This document shows, piece after piece, positions 1 through 13,000 of a stretch of 64,000 bases of DNA. The notes under the pieces were generated by a model. That model worked only from the letters and a program-made list of their open reading frames with translations. It had not been told where the DNA came from and made no database searches. A program made the position numbers and the translations under genes. Position 1 is the first letter of the stretch; each line of letters opens with the position of its first letter. Source of the stretch: Rhynchonema sp. JSB1_4 (Eukaryota; Nematoda; Chromadorea; Monhysterida; Xyalidae); assembly GCA_030248065.1 (NCBI GenBank), contig JASAMV010009032.1, positions 18,328 through 82,327 of the forward strand, in the 5' to 3' direction.

Positions 1-360
1 TTCGCACACGCGCAACACCCTCATTTTGTAACTTTTTAACTCGCCAATACCCCAAGCCCAAAATGAGCAGAGCGTAAAATAAAAGTTTCGTGTCTGTTAC
101 CAGTGCCGCTTTGCATATTAACACATTTGGTCATTATTAAAGTATATGCATGCAAAAAAAGACAAAATACGCAGACTTGCGAAAATGCGGAGCGAAACAG
201 TAGCTCCGGCTTGACGGTGCTCGTTGGTTGCGCACTGGTGAACTAATATGTATGTATGTCTGCGCATGTTATCTGATGCGTGTGTTACCATGTGGTGGTA
301 CATAGCTGTATTCAATCGGTGCACAGGCACTGAAATACAATCAAAGTAATACATGCATCG
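1..360 (-). repeat. Inverted partial copy of the ~746 bp repeat
   Basis: Read on the minus strand, this segment closely matches 2446-2764 and 3194-3510 of the tandem array downstream. It includes the shared stretches around the GCGCAACACCC and GAGCAGAGCGTAAAATAAAA blocks. It lies in opposite orientation to the array and is cut by the window edge, so its full length is unknown. Short open frames inside it are conserved only because the repeat is, and they carry no recognisable protein. Confidence 0.85.
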
Positions 361-1002
361 TCAATACTTACGCAGCGCAAGTGGCAAAGTGCACGTTGAA
401 ATTGGCGCTTGATGGCACTTCCGAGAAAAGCGAATTTTAAAATTTAAAACATTACAGTGCTAAATCACAAACAAAAGTTCAAACGAAATCACAAGGAACA
501 CGATCGAAGTACAGGTATGGCATACTTACAGTGTGCATGTGTGTGTCTTGAATCATGGGAAAAATAGTCAAGGGTCCTCGGGTTATCGACAGTCATCTTG
601 ATACTATTGGTAATGTAACGGAATAAGTTTCTTACTTTAACTGAAAGTTGTATACTGGTGGTTTTTAAACCATGGAAATCTGAATATTGACCTATTTTTT
701 CAAATTTTCATCGTCCGAAAAGCTATAGACCTTAGCTATCACGGAAAACTTATTGCGTTGCATTTCCAGTTGCATTCTGTGACTGTTGAAACACCCGGTG
801 GTTCTCACTGAAAATGTTTGGTGTTTCGCTTGAACCTAGTCGCATGGTTGTCGTTGTTCATTCAACGATCGACGTCATGAATGGTGTGCACACGTCGAGC
901 AACGTAACTAGCCGGCTTTTGTGGCGACAATGGGGGCAAGCGATGCGGAGCTGCCGGTCGTGGTGGTGATGGAGGCCCTTGAAAGTCGGGCGGCGCGGTT
1001 TG
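361..1002. other. Spacer with no recognisable feature
   Basis: No open frame, repeat or RNA gene could be supported here. It lies downstream of the minus-strand terminal exon that ends at 1003, so part of it may be that gene's 3' untranslated region. I see no clear polyadenylation signal. Confidence 0.4.
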
Positions 1003-1717
1003 TTACAGGTGCATGCGCAGACGGGTCTGTTGTGCTGTTAACCTCGGCAGATCGTTGACGGTGTAAATTCTGTCGCGTGCTGCTGGTTTGAGCGGCGAAA
1101 CTGGTGGTAGTTTGTGCGGCATTGCTGGTTTTGGCGGTTCTGGGGGCGATGGCTGAAAACCTGGTGGTGCAGGTTGCTGAAGATGCATACGCAGACGAGC
1201 GGGTACCTCAGCATGGGCATGGCGCGTTGGTGCACTTGGCAGACTATGAACTTGACGTGCCGATGCGGCTGATGGCTTTGTCGGTGTGATAGGCGGCAGC
1301 TTCCACGGGCATGCGATGGGAGGTGGTTTGGGTGGCGATGCTGGCCGCTGAAGGTGCATTCGAACTTTGTGCGGAACGGGCCTGGGCTCCACGGTAGGCA
1401 TAGTGGGCGGTTCTCGTCCGGTGATATCCGCAAGGCTGTGTATGCGTTGCGGACGCGATGGGCTGGCGGGGTTCTCATTGTTGCGGTTGAAACTGATTGG
1501 TGGTGGCGGTTTAAAGTGGTGTTGAAGCGTTATCGTTTGCGTTTGGGTGCTACCTGACCCGGAGGCAACTCGGTATGACAGTGCTCGACATTCTGCTTCA
1601 CTAGCATGTACAATGGGATTGACTGCTTGCGTAACTGTTTGTGGTACGTACACAGCTCGTTCGGGCAACGTGCGACACAGTGCGCATTCAATGAGGGCCA
1701 GCCCCAATGAGCATACT
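1003..1717 (-). CDS. Terminal exon of an unrecognised proline-rich repeat protein
   Basis: A minus-strand open frame of about 238 codons ends at a TAA at 1003-1005. Its upstream end has a good acceptor (TTTCGGTTTCAG just above 1717) preceded by an in-frame stop and no usable ATG, so it is best read as the last exon of a spliced gene. The sequence is rich in Pro, His and Arg. It contains about three imperfect repeats of 55-65 residues, each with an R-(V/L)-R-M-H-L motif. Two of these are followed by Q-(R/Q)-P-A-(S/P)-P-P, a KLPP(I/V) block and LKPA/TKPS spacers, and the last copy ends exactly at RLRMHL-stop. I do not recognise the family. Upstream exons would lie in the region now filled by the tandem repeat and were not found. 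It could be a repeat-driven open frame rather than a gene. Confidence 0.45.
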
Positions 1718-1747
1718 GAAACCGAAACTACTTATTGTGCAACTGCT

Positions 1748-1920
1748 AAGTGCCGGGACACAGGTTCAGGCCTGGCCATTCAGGCACGGCCGATTCAGGC
1801 CCGGCTGGAACCTAACCCTAAGCCTATAAATGGGTGACGGTGACACTGTACCGGGCCTGTATAGGGCCGGGCCTGAAAAACTGGGCCTGAAAAGGTCGGG
1901 CCTGAACCTCCGGGTGTGAA
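1748..1920. repeat. Foldback repeat rich in GGGCCTGAA
   Basis: The left half carries CAGGTTCAGGCCTGG-type blocks and the right half carries their complements (GGGCCTGAACCTCCGG). Several near-tandem CGGGCCTGAA units lie between them. The whole is a short inverted repeat built of one simple motif, like the hAT-like foldbacks further right. No target duplication could be recognised. Confidence 0.55.
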
Positions 1921-2099
1921 AAGTCGCGGAATAGAAGTTACTGTTTGGCTCAGCGTTTGCGCAAGTGTGACTATTTTGTTGCTTAACGCCCATACATCTA
2001 TTAACCATGACTGCAGGCCGTGACTTGCAAAACGTCATTGTTACCACTCACGTAACTTTCGGATTGTGCTCGGTTCACTTGCAGCTGGGGGTATTACCG

Positions 2100-3810
2100 C
2101 GTCAGTCTTTAGTAGCAGAGCGATTAATAACGGCACACATACAAAGACAAAAGAACGCGAAAAAACGTCATTTTTTGACAAAAATTTCTACAAATTGGAT
2201 CACAGTAAAAAATTTTGCGGATTTGCAACGTGTCGCATCTATCGGCATAGTTAGCACAAACAATAGTGCAAATGACTGCATATGCCGTTTGGTCAGGCTA
2301 CGTCAGTACTTTTTGCTGAGTCACGAAACTGTTGAAAAGTAGACTCAGTCTCGTGCACTGAAACACAAGTACATAAATTTTGCTAGGAAAAGTACTTCCA
2401 GCATAATTTTCCTTGCTATTCAAGTTGTATGGTCCTAGAAACATCGTATGTATCAATTGAGCACATCGGCACATGAAAACACACGCGTCAGATGGCATGC
2501 GCATACATATGTACATACATATGTTCACCAGTGCGCAACCAACGAGCACCGTCAAGCCGGAGCTACTGTTTCGCTCCGCATTTTCGCAAGTCTGCGTATT
2601 TTGTCTTTTTTTGCATGCATATACTTTAATAATGATCAAATGTGTTAATATGCAAAGCGGCACTGGTAACAGACACGAAACTTTTATTTTACGCTCTGCT
2701 CATTTTGGGCTTGGGGTATTGGCGAGTTAAAAAGTTACAAAATGTGGGTGTTGCGTGTGTGCGAATAACTCGCAGCTGTGTGCTTGCCTGTACTCGTTTA
2801 AGATTTCATTCCATTTGAAACTGTTTGAAGACTAATTGAGCGATTTTTCAGACTTTAGTAGCAGACCGATTAATAACGGCACACATACAAAGACAAAAGA
2901 ACGCGAAAAAACGTCATATTTTTGACAAAAATTTTCACAAATTTGATCATAGTAAAAAATTTTGCGGATTTGCAAGGTGTCGCATCTATCGGCATAGTTA
3001 GCCCAAACAATAGTGTAAATGACTGCACATGCCGTTTGGTCAGGCTACGTCAGTACTTTTTGCTGAGTCACGAAACTGTTGAAAAGTAGACTCAGCCTCG
3101 TGCACCGAAACACAAGTACATAAATTTTGCTAGTAAAAGTACTTTCCAGCATAATTTTCTTTGCTATTCAAGTTCTATGGTCCTAGAAACATCGTATGTA
3201 TCAAATGAGCACATCGGCACATGGTAACACACGCGTCAGATGGCATGCGCATACATACATACATATGTTCACCAGTGCGCAACCAACGAGCACCGTCAAG
3301 CCGGAGCTATTGTTTCGCTCCGCATTTTCGCAGGTATGCGTATTTTATCTTTTTTTACATGCATGTACTTTAATAATGATTAAATGTGTTAATGTGCAAA
3401 GCGGCACTGGTAACAGACACGTAATTTTTTTTTTACGCTCTGCTCATTTTGGGCTTGGGGTATTGGCGAGTTAAAAAGTGTCAAAATGGGGGTGTTGCGC
3501 GTGCGCGAATAACTCGCTGCTGTGTGCCTGCCTGCATTTGCTTAATATTTCGTTTCATTTGAAACTGTCTGAGGACTAATTGAGCGTATTTTCAGATTTT
3601 AGTAGTACACCGATTAATAATGGCACTCATACAAAGACAAAAAAACGTGAAAAAACGTCATTTTTTGACAAAAATTTTCACAAATTTGATCATAGAAAAA
3701 AATTTTGCGGATTTGCAAGGTGTCCCATCTATCGGCCTAGTTAGCCCTGAAAGTGGTGCAAATGGCTGCATATGCCGTTTGGTCAGGCTACCCTAGTACT
3801 TTTTTTAATT
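2100..3810 (+). repeat. Tandem ~746 bp repeat, two full copies and a partial third
   Basis: The block CGATTAATAA(C/T)GGCAC recurs at about 2119, 2866 and 3611, and GTATGTATCA recurs at 2446 and 3194, giving a period of 744-748 bp. Copies 1 and 2 are nearly identical over their whole length, down to a CTGAGTCACGAAACTG..AGACTCAG dyad. Copy 3 stops near 3800 in the middle of the unit. Copies differ by scattered substitutions and small indels, so the array is recent. No transposase or other coding potential is visible. It is probably a satellite or a tandemly duplicated non-autonomous element. Confidence 0.85.
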
Positions 3811-4320
3811 TGCGCTTCTTTAGTGTCCGTTTGGACACCAGGTTGACGGAGAAAAATTACAAATTTCTCGAAAACAAAAGGTAGTCAGACAATGTGTTGG
3901 GACGATTCGAATAGCCAGATAATTGTTTATTCTGCGCGACAACTACCAATAAGCAGTCTTGGAACATGCGCATGTAATATGGACAAATGTAAAAAGTTGG
4001 TCAAATGCCAAAAAGTGCGACCAGTGCACCTTTTTTGAGCCGTATCAATTTAACGGTTGTTCAGGTGCAGCTCAAATTTGGGATTTGGGAGGTTCAACGT
4101 ATGCCTAATCCAATGAGCAAATAAAATTGGGGGGTCAAAATTTTTTTCCGGAACACTTCGGGTGAAAATTACCTGCCCACGCTCTTAAAAAAAATGAAGC
4201 AGGTATACTGTACCATCCCGGTGACATTATTATTCATTTAATATTTTTTTTGTTTTGCACTTCCAGTGCGGGTTGGATAAAAGACATTATTGTCGAACTT
4301 TTTTATTGAGAGTCATGCGG
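3811..4320. other. Spacer with no recognisable feature
   Basis: AT-rich sequence between the tandem repeat and the GPCR-like gene. First exons of that gene are expected here, but no start codon or signal-anchor segment could be assigned with confidence. Confidence 0.35.
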
Positions 4321-5706
4321 CCATGCATGCGCGGTTGCAACAGGCCAACAAGGAAGACATCCTCATCAGCGCATTGGCGGTACATTCACAAGATAGCTTA
4401 CGTATTGATCGCACAATGCCTGTATGAGAATCCATCCCCTTAATTTTCCTGCATTGTCAAGGGGTATATTTTGCGATTTTTTTCAAATTGAACCAGGTTT
4501 TGACAAGCACTTCGCTTTCTTATCAGTGAGAAGAATGGGAAGCGCACGTGTGCAGAGGTTTCACCCTGATACTCAATCAAAAATGGTTCGTGGTTCCGTT
4601 CATCGTTGGCCAATACGTGATGCAACTGACAGCAATTGGCGTGGTCGCGCAAAGACTGCACTTGCATCGAGGCTATGTGCTCAAAACCAACACTGTGCCG
4701 TCAGATTATGTCAAACGGAAAACGGCCACTGTGGTGCTGGCAATCGCTTGGTTAGTCGAATCCATATGAGGCTGCGATTACATAAATGCGGAATGGTTAA
4801 TTTCGTAGATTCCGCGTTTATCTGCTCACCTTTGCGGAATTGTGCGTGCTTGACAATGACAACTTCCAGCGTGCTGACCTCAAATGTTGCGTGTTAACGC
4901 AAACGGCAGCTACTGTAAGATGTTCGACCAAAAGCATAAATTTACGTGCAGAAATGCAAAATTCCGCGAAGGTGAACAGATAAACGCGGAATGTGGAATG
5001 CCAGAATTTTGCCATTCCGCATTTATCCACTCGCAGCCTACAGCAAAAATCGGTATTGTATTGACATATGTATTCGGTTTCGATGCAGGTGTTTGACCGG
5101 TTGTCATGCGGCTGCACTAGTATACGTCTGGATGCGAAACATATCGGCGTGCCGAAAACACGGTGGTGCTATCTGGCGTATACGTTCAGAGGGTGGAAAG
5201 TGTGGGCGTTGGCTGCTTTGACGACATTCACTGTACGCTCATTGGCTGGCCTGATTGGCTGCGAATGTATGCATTCGCTCACAAATGGTTAGGAAACGAT
5301 TACAAAATTGGAAATACGCATACGCACGACTTTCAAAACTTTTTAGGTATCTGGTTGGATTTCACCAAATCGGGCTCTGATCAATCACTGGAGGTTCGAG
5401 TTTTCCTCAAACAGTCATTGCTTATCAGTCGAGCGCTGCGAGCAGCGTTTCGATCGTATTTCGGACTCACAATCGGTCACATTGTCGGTCGCTCTATTTT
5501 GTTGGCCATCAACACAGCACTGATCTTGAACACAACCACACCCAATACCGTACCCCAACTGATATTCACGCTCAGCTACGGCATCGCGCTGCCGGCGAGC
5601 TTGTTGCGCTCGTTCAAACGCAACCAGATAGTGCATTTGACGATGCTCAACTTTGAAACATCAGCAAGCGTCGGCGGCGGCGGTCACCACAATGCCGGCG
5701 ACCCGC

Positions 5707-5737
<31 letters not shown>

Positions 5738-6008
5738 GCAACAACAACAACAACAACAACAACGATACGGTCAGCTGAGTGCTGTGGGTCGACAATATAT
5801 GATGAATCTGACGGACAGCTGGAATCTGGTGTTCGATATAAAACATCATCGGGAACAGCAACAGTCTGTGTCACAGGATGTGGCACGCAAATACGAGCGC
5901 CCCAGTACTAGTCACACAGCACAAGGGACGCGCGCCAGGGCGCCGCATTGGAGTGCTGATGATCCGAAAGTGTTCCATCGCACTTTTCACGCAGAAACCC
6001 ACATGTGA
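4320..6008 (+). CDS. Divergent GPCR-like multi-pass membrane protein with C-terminal glutamine tract
   Basis: Several plus-strand exons read as pieces of a rhodopsin-like receptor. About 4322-4421 gives a polar loop with NKEDILISALAV and ends at a GTATGA donor. About 4537-4750 gives a TM3-like segment, a QRLHLHRG sequence where receptors usually have DRY, a basic loop and the start of TM4. From 5089 the TM4 continues (AIAW then CLTGCHAAALVYVW). The long frame to 6008 has an extracellular-loop-like CTLIGWPDW motif, then two hydrophobic stretches, GHIVGRSILLAINTALIL and QLIFTLSYGIALPASLL. A run of about 20 glutamines follows (5705-5761), then a TGA at 6006-6008. An AATAAA follows near 6360. Exon joins between 4421 and 5348 are ambiguous because frames switch, either through short introns (one candidate is 5290-5347) or indels. 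The N terminus is missing. It could also be a decaying receptor pseudogene. Confidence 0.5.
4782..5026. mobile_element. Palindromic MITE with ATAAATGCGGAATGG ends
   Basis: Perfect 15 bp terminal inverted repeats (4782-4796 and 5012-5026) enclose a second inner pair of arms containing GCGTTTATCTGCTCACCTT. The element is therefore almost a full palindrome. It sits in an intron of the GPCR-like gene. No transposase is present, and no clear target duplication was found. Confidence 0.75.
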
Positions 6009-7095
6009 ATCAAGTGGAATGTTCCTCATGATGTTATGGCCATGTCGTTAATACGGTTCTTTGCATGTGTTCTGGTGCCCGATGATTGTATTGCAGGGAA
6101 GCCTTTATGGTCAGAATTTTCGAACGAGATTTTGCTCCCCACAGTCTGCCGTCATCCTCTGATTGCCATTCCCGTTCTGATTACTGAGATTACCCCCAAA
6201 CTGAGAATTACTGGCTCCCATGTTGCTGTTAACTGATCATGTTAAAGATGTGCATTTGCAAATAATGTTGTGTGAAAATGACACAGACTACGGGCTTGAT
6301 GATTTTATTCCATCCGAACCTGACGAACACAAAAGTAGGCAACGTGACTGAGACATAAATAATAAACAAACAACAGCACCAGAGTTTAATTCTTGATGAA
6401 CGATAAAATAAACATACAAAACGGCAAACAATTGAACAGAGAATTGCTATGAATAGTATAACAGGCAGTAGAGCTGAATATTTCTTGCTTTAAAAGTAAA
6501 GAGGAGAACAATAGTACCAACCGGCAAAATAACGCAATCTGAGTGCCATTAAGAAGAGCAACCAGGTCATATACGAAATTAATCTAAAAAATCCAACTGT
6601 TTTCATCAAACACATTCGTGAACGGAATGGAAAAGAAACTGCGCGTGCTGTGGCAACTTCACTGCATTTGTATTCTGTGTGAAACATCGGTCAGTCAGTT
6701 AATACACCAGCACACACGCGCGTAAAATATAACAACATACAAAACATATAAATTTGGCAATATGGCCACAGAGGGATGCAAAAGGAAACGTAAGACATCA
6801 GAAAACAAATAACACACATGTAAAATACAACACTTCCAGCAAATAGAAATTGAAATGCAGACTTTCCCAGTGCCAAACAGAAAAATGGTTGAGAATGAAA
6901 TAAAAACAATAATAACATGTAAAGCAGTCAGAAATCAGAATCATTATTTTAAAAGTTATCTTATCATATATACAACTGATCTATTACAACGGTTAACAAT
7001 TAGCCAATAACCATCAAACTGTCTCAATGTATTGATTGACTTAGAGCGCTACATACAACAACCAGCTGGACGATGTTTCATGCCAACAATATATA
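6009..7095. other. Convergent 3' intergenic region
   Basis: This region separates the plus-strand GPCR-like gene from the minus-strand dystroglycan stop codon. A candidate polyadenylation signal for the plus gene lies near 6360 (AATAATAAACAAAC). The rest is AT-rich and holds nothing else I can support. Confidence 0.5.
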
Positions 7096-10000
7096 TTAGG
7101 GCGGCACATACGGGGGCGGTTGTCTTTGTCCGGGCATGACATGCTTGGGCCGGGGACTGCGCGCCTGCGACAGTTCAATCGGGGGTGGCGGCTTGTAGAG
7201 CGGGTTGTCGTGTTCGGTGGTGCCCCTGGCGCTCATCAGTGGTTGCGCCTCTTCACCGCCTTGTCCCGAGCCAAGGCCGCGTCGATTGGCCTTGGCCCCG
7301 TTCAATGCCGGACTATCGACAGACTGCACAGGCCCCATCGACGGGTCCATCGCCCCTGGAGCACCCTGGGTGGCGTCCAATAGGGGCACATCCAATGGGG
7401 GTCGTTCCTCCCTGACCAACATCGGAATGGTCGGATGCAGCACGTCGTGTTCGTGCTCAATCTCCTCCGGGAACATCACTGGCAGACCTGTGAATAGGGT
7501 TAAATAGGATGGGACAAACATCAGCCAGCTGGGTACCTGTGTACCGGAGTTGTTTGTTCGTGGATCCACCTTGATAGCATGTGACGTCCCTGTTATCATG
7601 CCCATCGACAGGCAATCAGCACATTGGCTGAAATAAAACTTGGTGACCGGCACGCTCAGGTCTTGCAAGATTACCAGCACTTTCTATTTCATAACGCACC
7701 ACCCATCCATCCATCTGCTAAAAAAATGAACAAAACCAACTTTGGCTTACGTCACAGTGGTCAACTCAAACGGTCAAATCACTTCGTAAACTCACTTTGT
7801 AGACATCCCCGAATGCCATGTATTATTTCTCGCGCTCACTCGGGGCTGCTGTGAGTCGACGAAGTAATTCGACCATTTGAATTTTGACCACTGTAATATT
7901 AGCCCTAACCTTTGCTCACAAAATCGCCCTTCGCCTCCTTCGCACTATCCAATTTCTGCCGTCTATTCCTTCTATACAACACGCACGCAATGCACGTGGC
8001 GATGATTAGCAATATCACGATGACCACAATCGGTATGATGGTGCTGTAGAGCAGGTCATCCGTCGTTAAGCTGGACGTCGAGCCTGAAATGGAAAGGTCG
8101 CGGGTAGACGGGTGGCAAATTGGAATAGGAATCATTGAGGGATGTAGATGCATTCTTTAAATTTGATGACTGGTCCATTCCTACAGTATACTTCCACCAA
8201 GGTTTTCGATAATTACACGCACTGACGTACACAATGGTGCACTGATGAACTTACAGCAAATCTTATCCAGAACACAAAACGATTGCCAGGCGAAAATGGA
8301 AGAGTGGTTTTTGGGATCTGGTCACCTGCTGCACCGCCAGTCTCTTCAAACAATGTTCATTTTTTGGAAATTATGTTTTCTTCGACCAACTAATTTCTTG
8401 ACAAGCACCTTTCTCTTCCTCGGCTGTTTCATCGAGTTTCGGTATCACAATTTCTGGCGCAGGTGTGGTCGTGGTCGGTGTCGGGATGCACATTGAGCTT
8501 TTGATCATTGCAACCTGTATAAATTTCCATAAATGTGAACACAAACAAACGCACAAGCCAAAAAATAAAAATATTGCGAAAAATAAAAAAAATATGATAA
8601 ATTCAGCCAACCTCAGTGACTTTTACGCCACAAGCCACTCTGACGCGACGCGCAAAGCTCGGCAGCGGAGGACCACTGATCACCTGCAAAACAGATACAA
8701 TCGAACTTTGCAATCGGAAACCGGAACCCTTGATTGTGCATGTTTTCATACATACATGCAGTTCCAGATTTTTGGCCAGGAAAAACTTAGTACTCAGTCT
8801 GGCTGATTGACAAAGATGACGTGACCAAAGGACAGTAACGATAGCGAAGTTTGAAATCATGAAGGATCTCGCTCTGTGATATGTCTCAAGAAGGTAACAG
8901 AGGCGATATTTGCTTGAAAAATACAAGTATGCAATGGGCGAACTAATGCCATACCTTGTGCGACATATCAGTTCTGATCGTTTCATCGGCATCAATCATT
9001 TTGCCAGCTAATTCATTCAACACCCCCGGATAGCAAGTATCGATGGGCAATGAATTGTTGCTCCATTCCACGATGGTACTGCCTCGCAGATACTGCTGCA
9101 CGGTGATTAGTGTCGCGTCACTATCACCTGCAAACAGAGAGGTTCAAAATTTTCCTTGATTGCAGTTGCCGCATATCCACTGTATGGCGAGTCCTTCTGG
9201 GACAATGTCCTTGATACAGGGACCGAACGTTGCGTTCCCAGTTTGCCGAAGAATGATCAAAATATGCGAAATATGTATGTATAAGAGTGAATACATTATT
9301 GATACTGTAACAAAGTGCCCGAAATCAACTGTTCAACATACTGTTTGTCATTCACTCAACATAGCAGACTGACTACATTGAAACATCAACGAAAGTCATT
9401 CACTCAACATGGCAGACGACTACATTGAAACATTAACGAATCAGGCCAACCCATTGATGTTTCAAGCTAACTATATCAGCAAAGCACCTGCCACTAACCC
9501 AATGCCAACGCGACAGCGTGTATGAATCGCATCTGCACGCCGACGTCCCTGGTGAAGTATTCGTAGGGCACATCAATACGAATGGAGAAACGATGAGAAA
9601 ACGACTGTGATGGCTTGAGTGGTTCAATCACGTGTACCTGATAAATCAGGGTGGCTATTAAAATAATGTTATTATAAAATCCATCAACAAACGGATATTA
9701 TCCAGTCTTCACAGACGCACGGTGCGTCAGGTAATCGTCACGTCAGTTACAGTCTGCGACTGCCTAATGTTTCACGATACGCACCACGGGGCCATCTGCG
9801 ACCGCGTCCGGATGCGGTCAACGGGAGGAAGGCATTCTCGTTCGATACGCATTCACGTCAGCCTGGGGACGCCAGCCACGTCGCTAAATGGTGGTACACG
9901 GAAGTGACGGACAATCACCAACCCACCATCTGTCGGACACAATATGGACTGATCCCAATATGCGCCCTCTGAGCCCGACATTTGTCGTTTGACGAGGACG

Positions 10001-13000
10001 AGGATTAATGCATAATTTTCAGTTCTGTTAACATGTCCTGTGATCTGTCCTGATGTCCGTGATCTTCCTCTCTCCCGCTTTTTGTAGCTTTTATTTGCTG
10101 TGGTTTTGTTATAACCATAACCACCAATCCCACCCCAACCCCAAAACCACAATAAACCAACCAACTGCCTAATGTTTCACACCAACTATAAAACAAAGCA
10201 GACCAACCACAAACGCCGTAGACGCCATCAATCCGGTCGAGTCGGTGGCCGACAGCCGAAAGTGATGTTGACCAGTGCGCATTGCGAATCCGACCATATG
10301 CTTGCCAGACATGTTCAACCAGTGTAGGTCAGTATGTTCAAGGGGCTCGAGCGATAAGCGAAGGTTGTACGTGTCACCTGGGAAAATATATAGCATATAC
10401 ATTGCTGGTGAAACATCACAGAGGACGTGCCAAACTTGATGGTTCACACGACCGACCTTGTGAATTCAGGATATTTTTATTGGAACTCACTGCTGGCGAT
10501 CAGCGCAAAAACGGAACATGCTCTCAGTGCTTTCAAAGCACAATATTGAATCGCCCAGGACTATGAGACCTCACCAGCTGTTTTGTTTACATGATTTACA
10601 TTACACTTGCAGAACCTGATTTTCTGCATAAATTAAAATCCAACCTGCAGCACATAACCAAAACAACTCAAAATGTTTCACGCGCAGCATGAATAAGGCT
10701 GCCACTGCAGAAACGAGCATCACTGCCCATGCTGTGCCAAAGAATGTAAAGTCTCATAAAGCGATCATAAAATCCAGGCTTCCCGCCCTCTTATCCCCCA
10801 CAAACGCACCATCCTGTTGGTCGTAGAACGTGTCCTGTGGCACCAACAATTGACACATCTGTCCCTTGACACACTCCAATTCTGTCAACGATGCGGCCAA
10901 CTCTGGTCGCGTGTCATGCGCACCGCGCGTGTACGGGCCGACTGGCTGCGGCGTGATGGAGGTGCTCTGCAATGATGTTTATATACGACGAGTGAAACAT
11001 CAAGAACGGGAAGTCGATGTGCCAGATATAGGTCCATTCAGAACTTATGCGTTTTGTCTTTTCAAGTAGTACCAATGCTGTTTTTTTCTATTTTACAGAC
11101 GAGCGGTGTATCTCAATACTAGGACATCTTCCCGATAATTAGACGACAACGTGACTCCAAAACAAGTAGAGATCAAAACTCATTGTTCTGGTAAAAAGTG
11201 AGGCGTGTGAAAACTCCAACTTCGCTTTCAACCCGGTGATGGTAGTAATAATTTGAGGAATCAACATTGGAGCATAACCGAAACCTAACCGTTCGCCTGG
11301 TCGTCGTTGTGGCGAATATCTGCATCGGTGTAGTGGTAGTGCTCGTTGTTGTTGTTGTGGTTGGCTCCGGCTCACGTCGCGTCGTGCGCTGAAACATTTA
11401 AGAAAAAACATTAATTCATCAGTACTTGCAGATTAATTCGTCTGAAATAAAAATTCAACACAAATTTCGCTCTGAAATAACCTGTTAGCGTGGCAGAAGT
11501 TGTTAGTATTTGAATTTCAAGGATAGAAGAAGGCAACGCGAGGGATATGGCAAGGCAAGTTACTAAAAAGGTGTCCAGAGACATGTTATTCGGCTTCCAT
11601 AGGGGCAGGGGCTTGCATGCGCGCAGGCATGACTCCATCCAGGCCTAACCCATATTTTATCCTCTAATGTCACAGAGACTGCGGCCTGATCTAGCCAAGC
11701 CGTGGTTATTGGTTGCTGCTGGCCCCCTGTGGCCAGTGGCAACTTTGTTGTTGTTGTTGTAGTGGGCAAAATGGAAGTGACGACAGTTGTTGTAGTTGTA
11801 GTTGGGGAACTTGTAGTGGTCGTAGGTGTAATGGTAGTCGAAGTTGATGTTGTGGTTGTACTGGGCCGCTGTATTCAGGGGAGCGTGGGTGAGATAATTA
11901 CCGGAACTAATTAATCAAAATTTCATTAGCATAGGATTTGCGGCATGGGTTTGAAGCATGTATGTTGCTAGTGGGTACATTTGGCCTTTGGCGTCTGGGG
12001 AAGCGCACACTGTAGCTAAATAATGCTAGCTACCAGGATAAAATATACTTGGGCTTCAGGACGTTAGCGCGAAATATTAGCATGGGTTCAGGTCACAGCT
12101 GGTCAATCCAGTTTTATTTCAAAAACTTTTGAAAAGAAAGTAACGTTCCTCATTTTCGTCAACTAACAAGTATTCTATTTCATCTACATAGTTTTCATCT
12201 TTCTGGCAGCCTTTTTTTCAGTCAAAATTTTCAGTCCACACACAGTCTCTTGGGCTCACAATTTTCCCCGATACCGACTTCGATTAGTTTTTGGTCGATA
12301 ACTTCCGAAACGGTACGTGCCTAAACCGACACTGATCCCCAACAGTCCCACATCACCCCCAAGTGCAACTCACCGTCTGCTGCGTGGTCGTGGTGTCGAC
12401 CGGTCGTGTCCTAATATCGGGCGTGTACGGGGATCGGGTGGGCACGGGGGTTGGCGTCATGTAGCCAAATTGACGACGCCGTTTGCGCGCTTGCAACTCA
12501 ACGGCGCGCACCTGAAACAGGGCATGATAACAATCAAAAGTTCTAAAAAAAACACGCGCGTGCCGTGCCGGAATCGGAGTCCGATCGCGGAACCTTCTTG
12601 GCGCAGGATTATTGGGTTATTTGTCGTGATAATTGTAAATTTGACCGGCGTATACTGTAGGTTGTTTCTCGGGATACCGTGAATACGTTAACCGCTGGTC
12701 GAATTTAAACGTTCGAAAAAAATCGCCACAAACACAGTCACATTAAAAATCGATTACGTGTTCCATCAACAATACCGTTCAAAGACACCAAATACGTCAT
12801 CTACGAAAAAGAAGCACATAGCTGAGTGTACAGAGAGAGCTAGTAGCGATCACATGCCCGAAGGCCAACTGACAGATGTTTTGCGGATCACATTACAACC
12901 TAGTCAAGCCATAAAAACAGTAAAACATGCCGAAAACGGCCCCATTCTAACACAACGTTCAACTCACCTCCCAACTAATCACCGGATAGCCGACTCGTCG

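Noticed and set aside
5647..5886. Poly-valine/leucine minus-strand frames
   Set aside because: These are antisense shadows of the CAA repeat coding the glutamine tract.
9347..9440. CRISPR-like repeat pair
   Set aside because: Only two adjacent imperfect copies without spacers, inside an intron of an animal gene.
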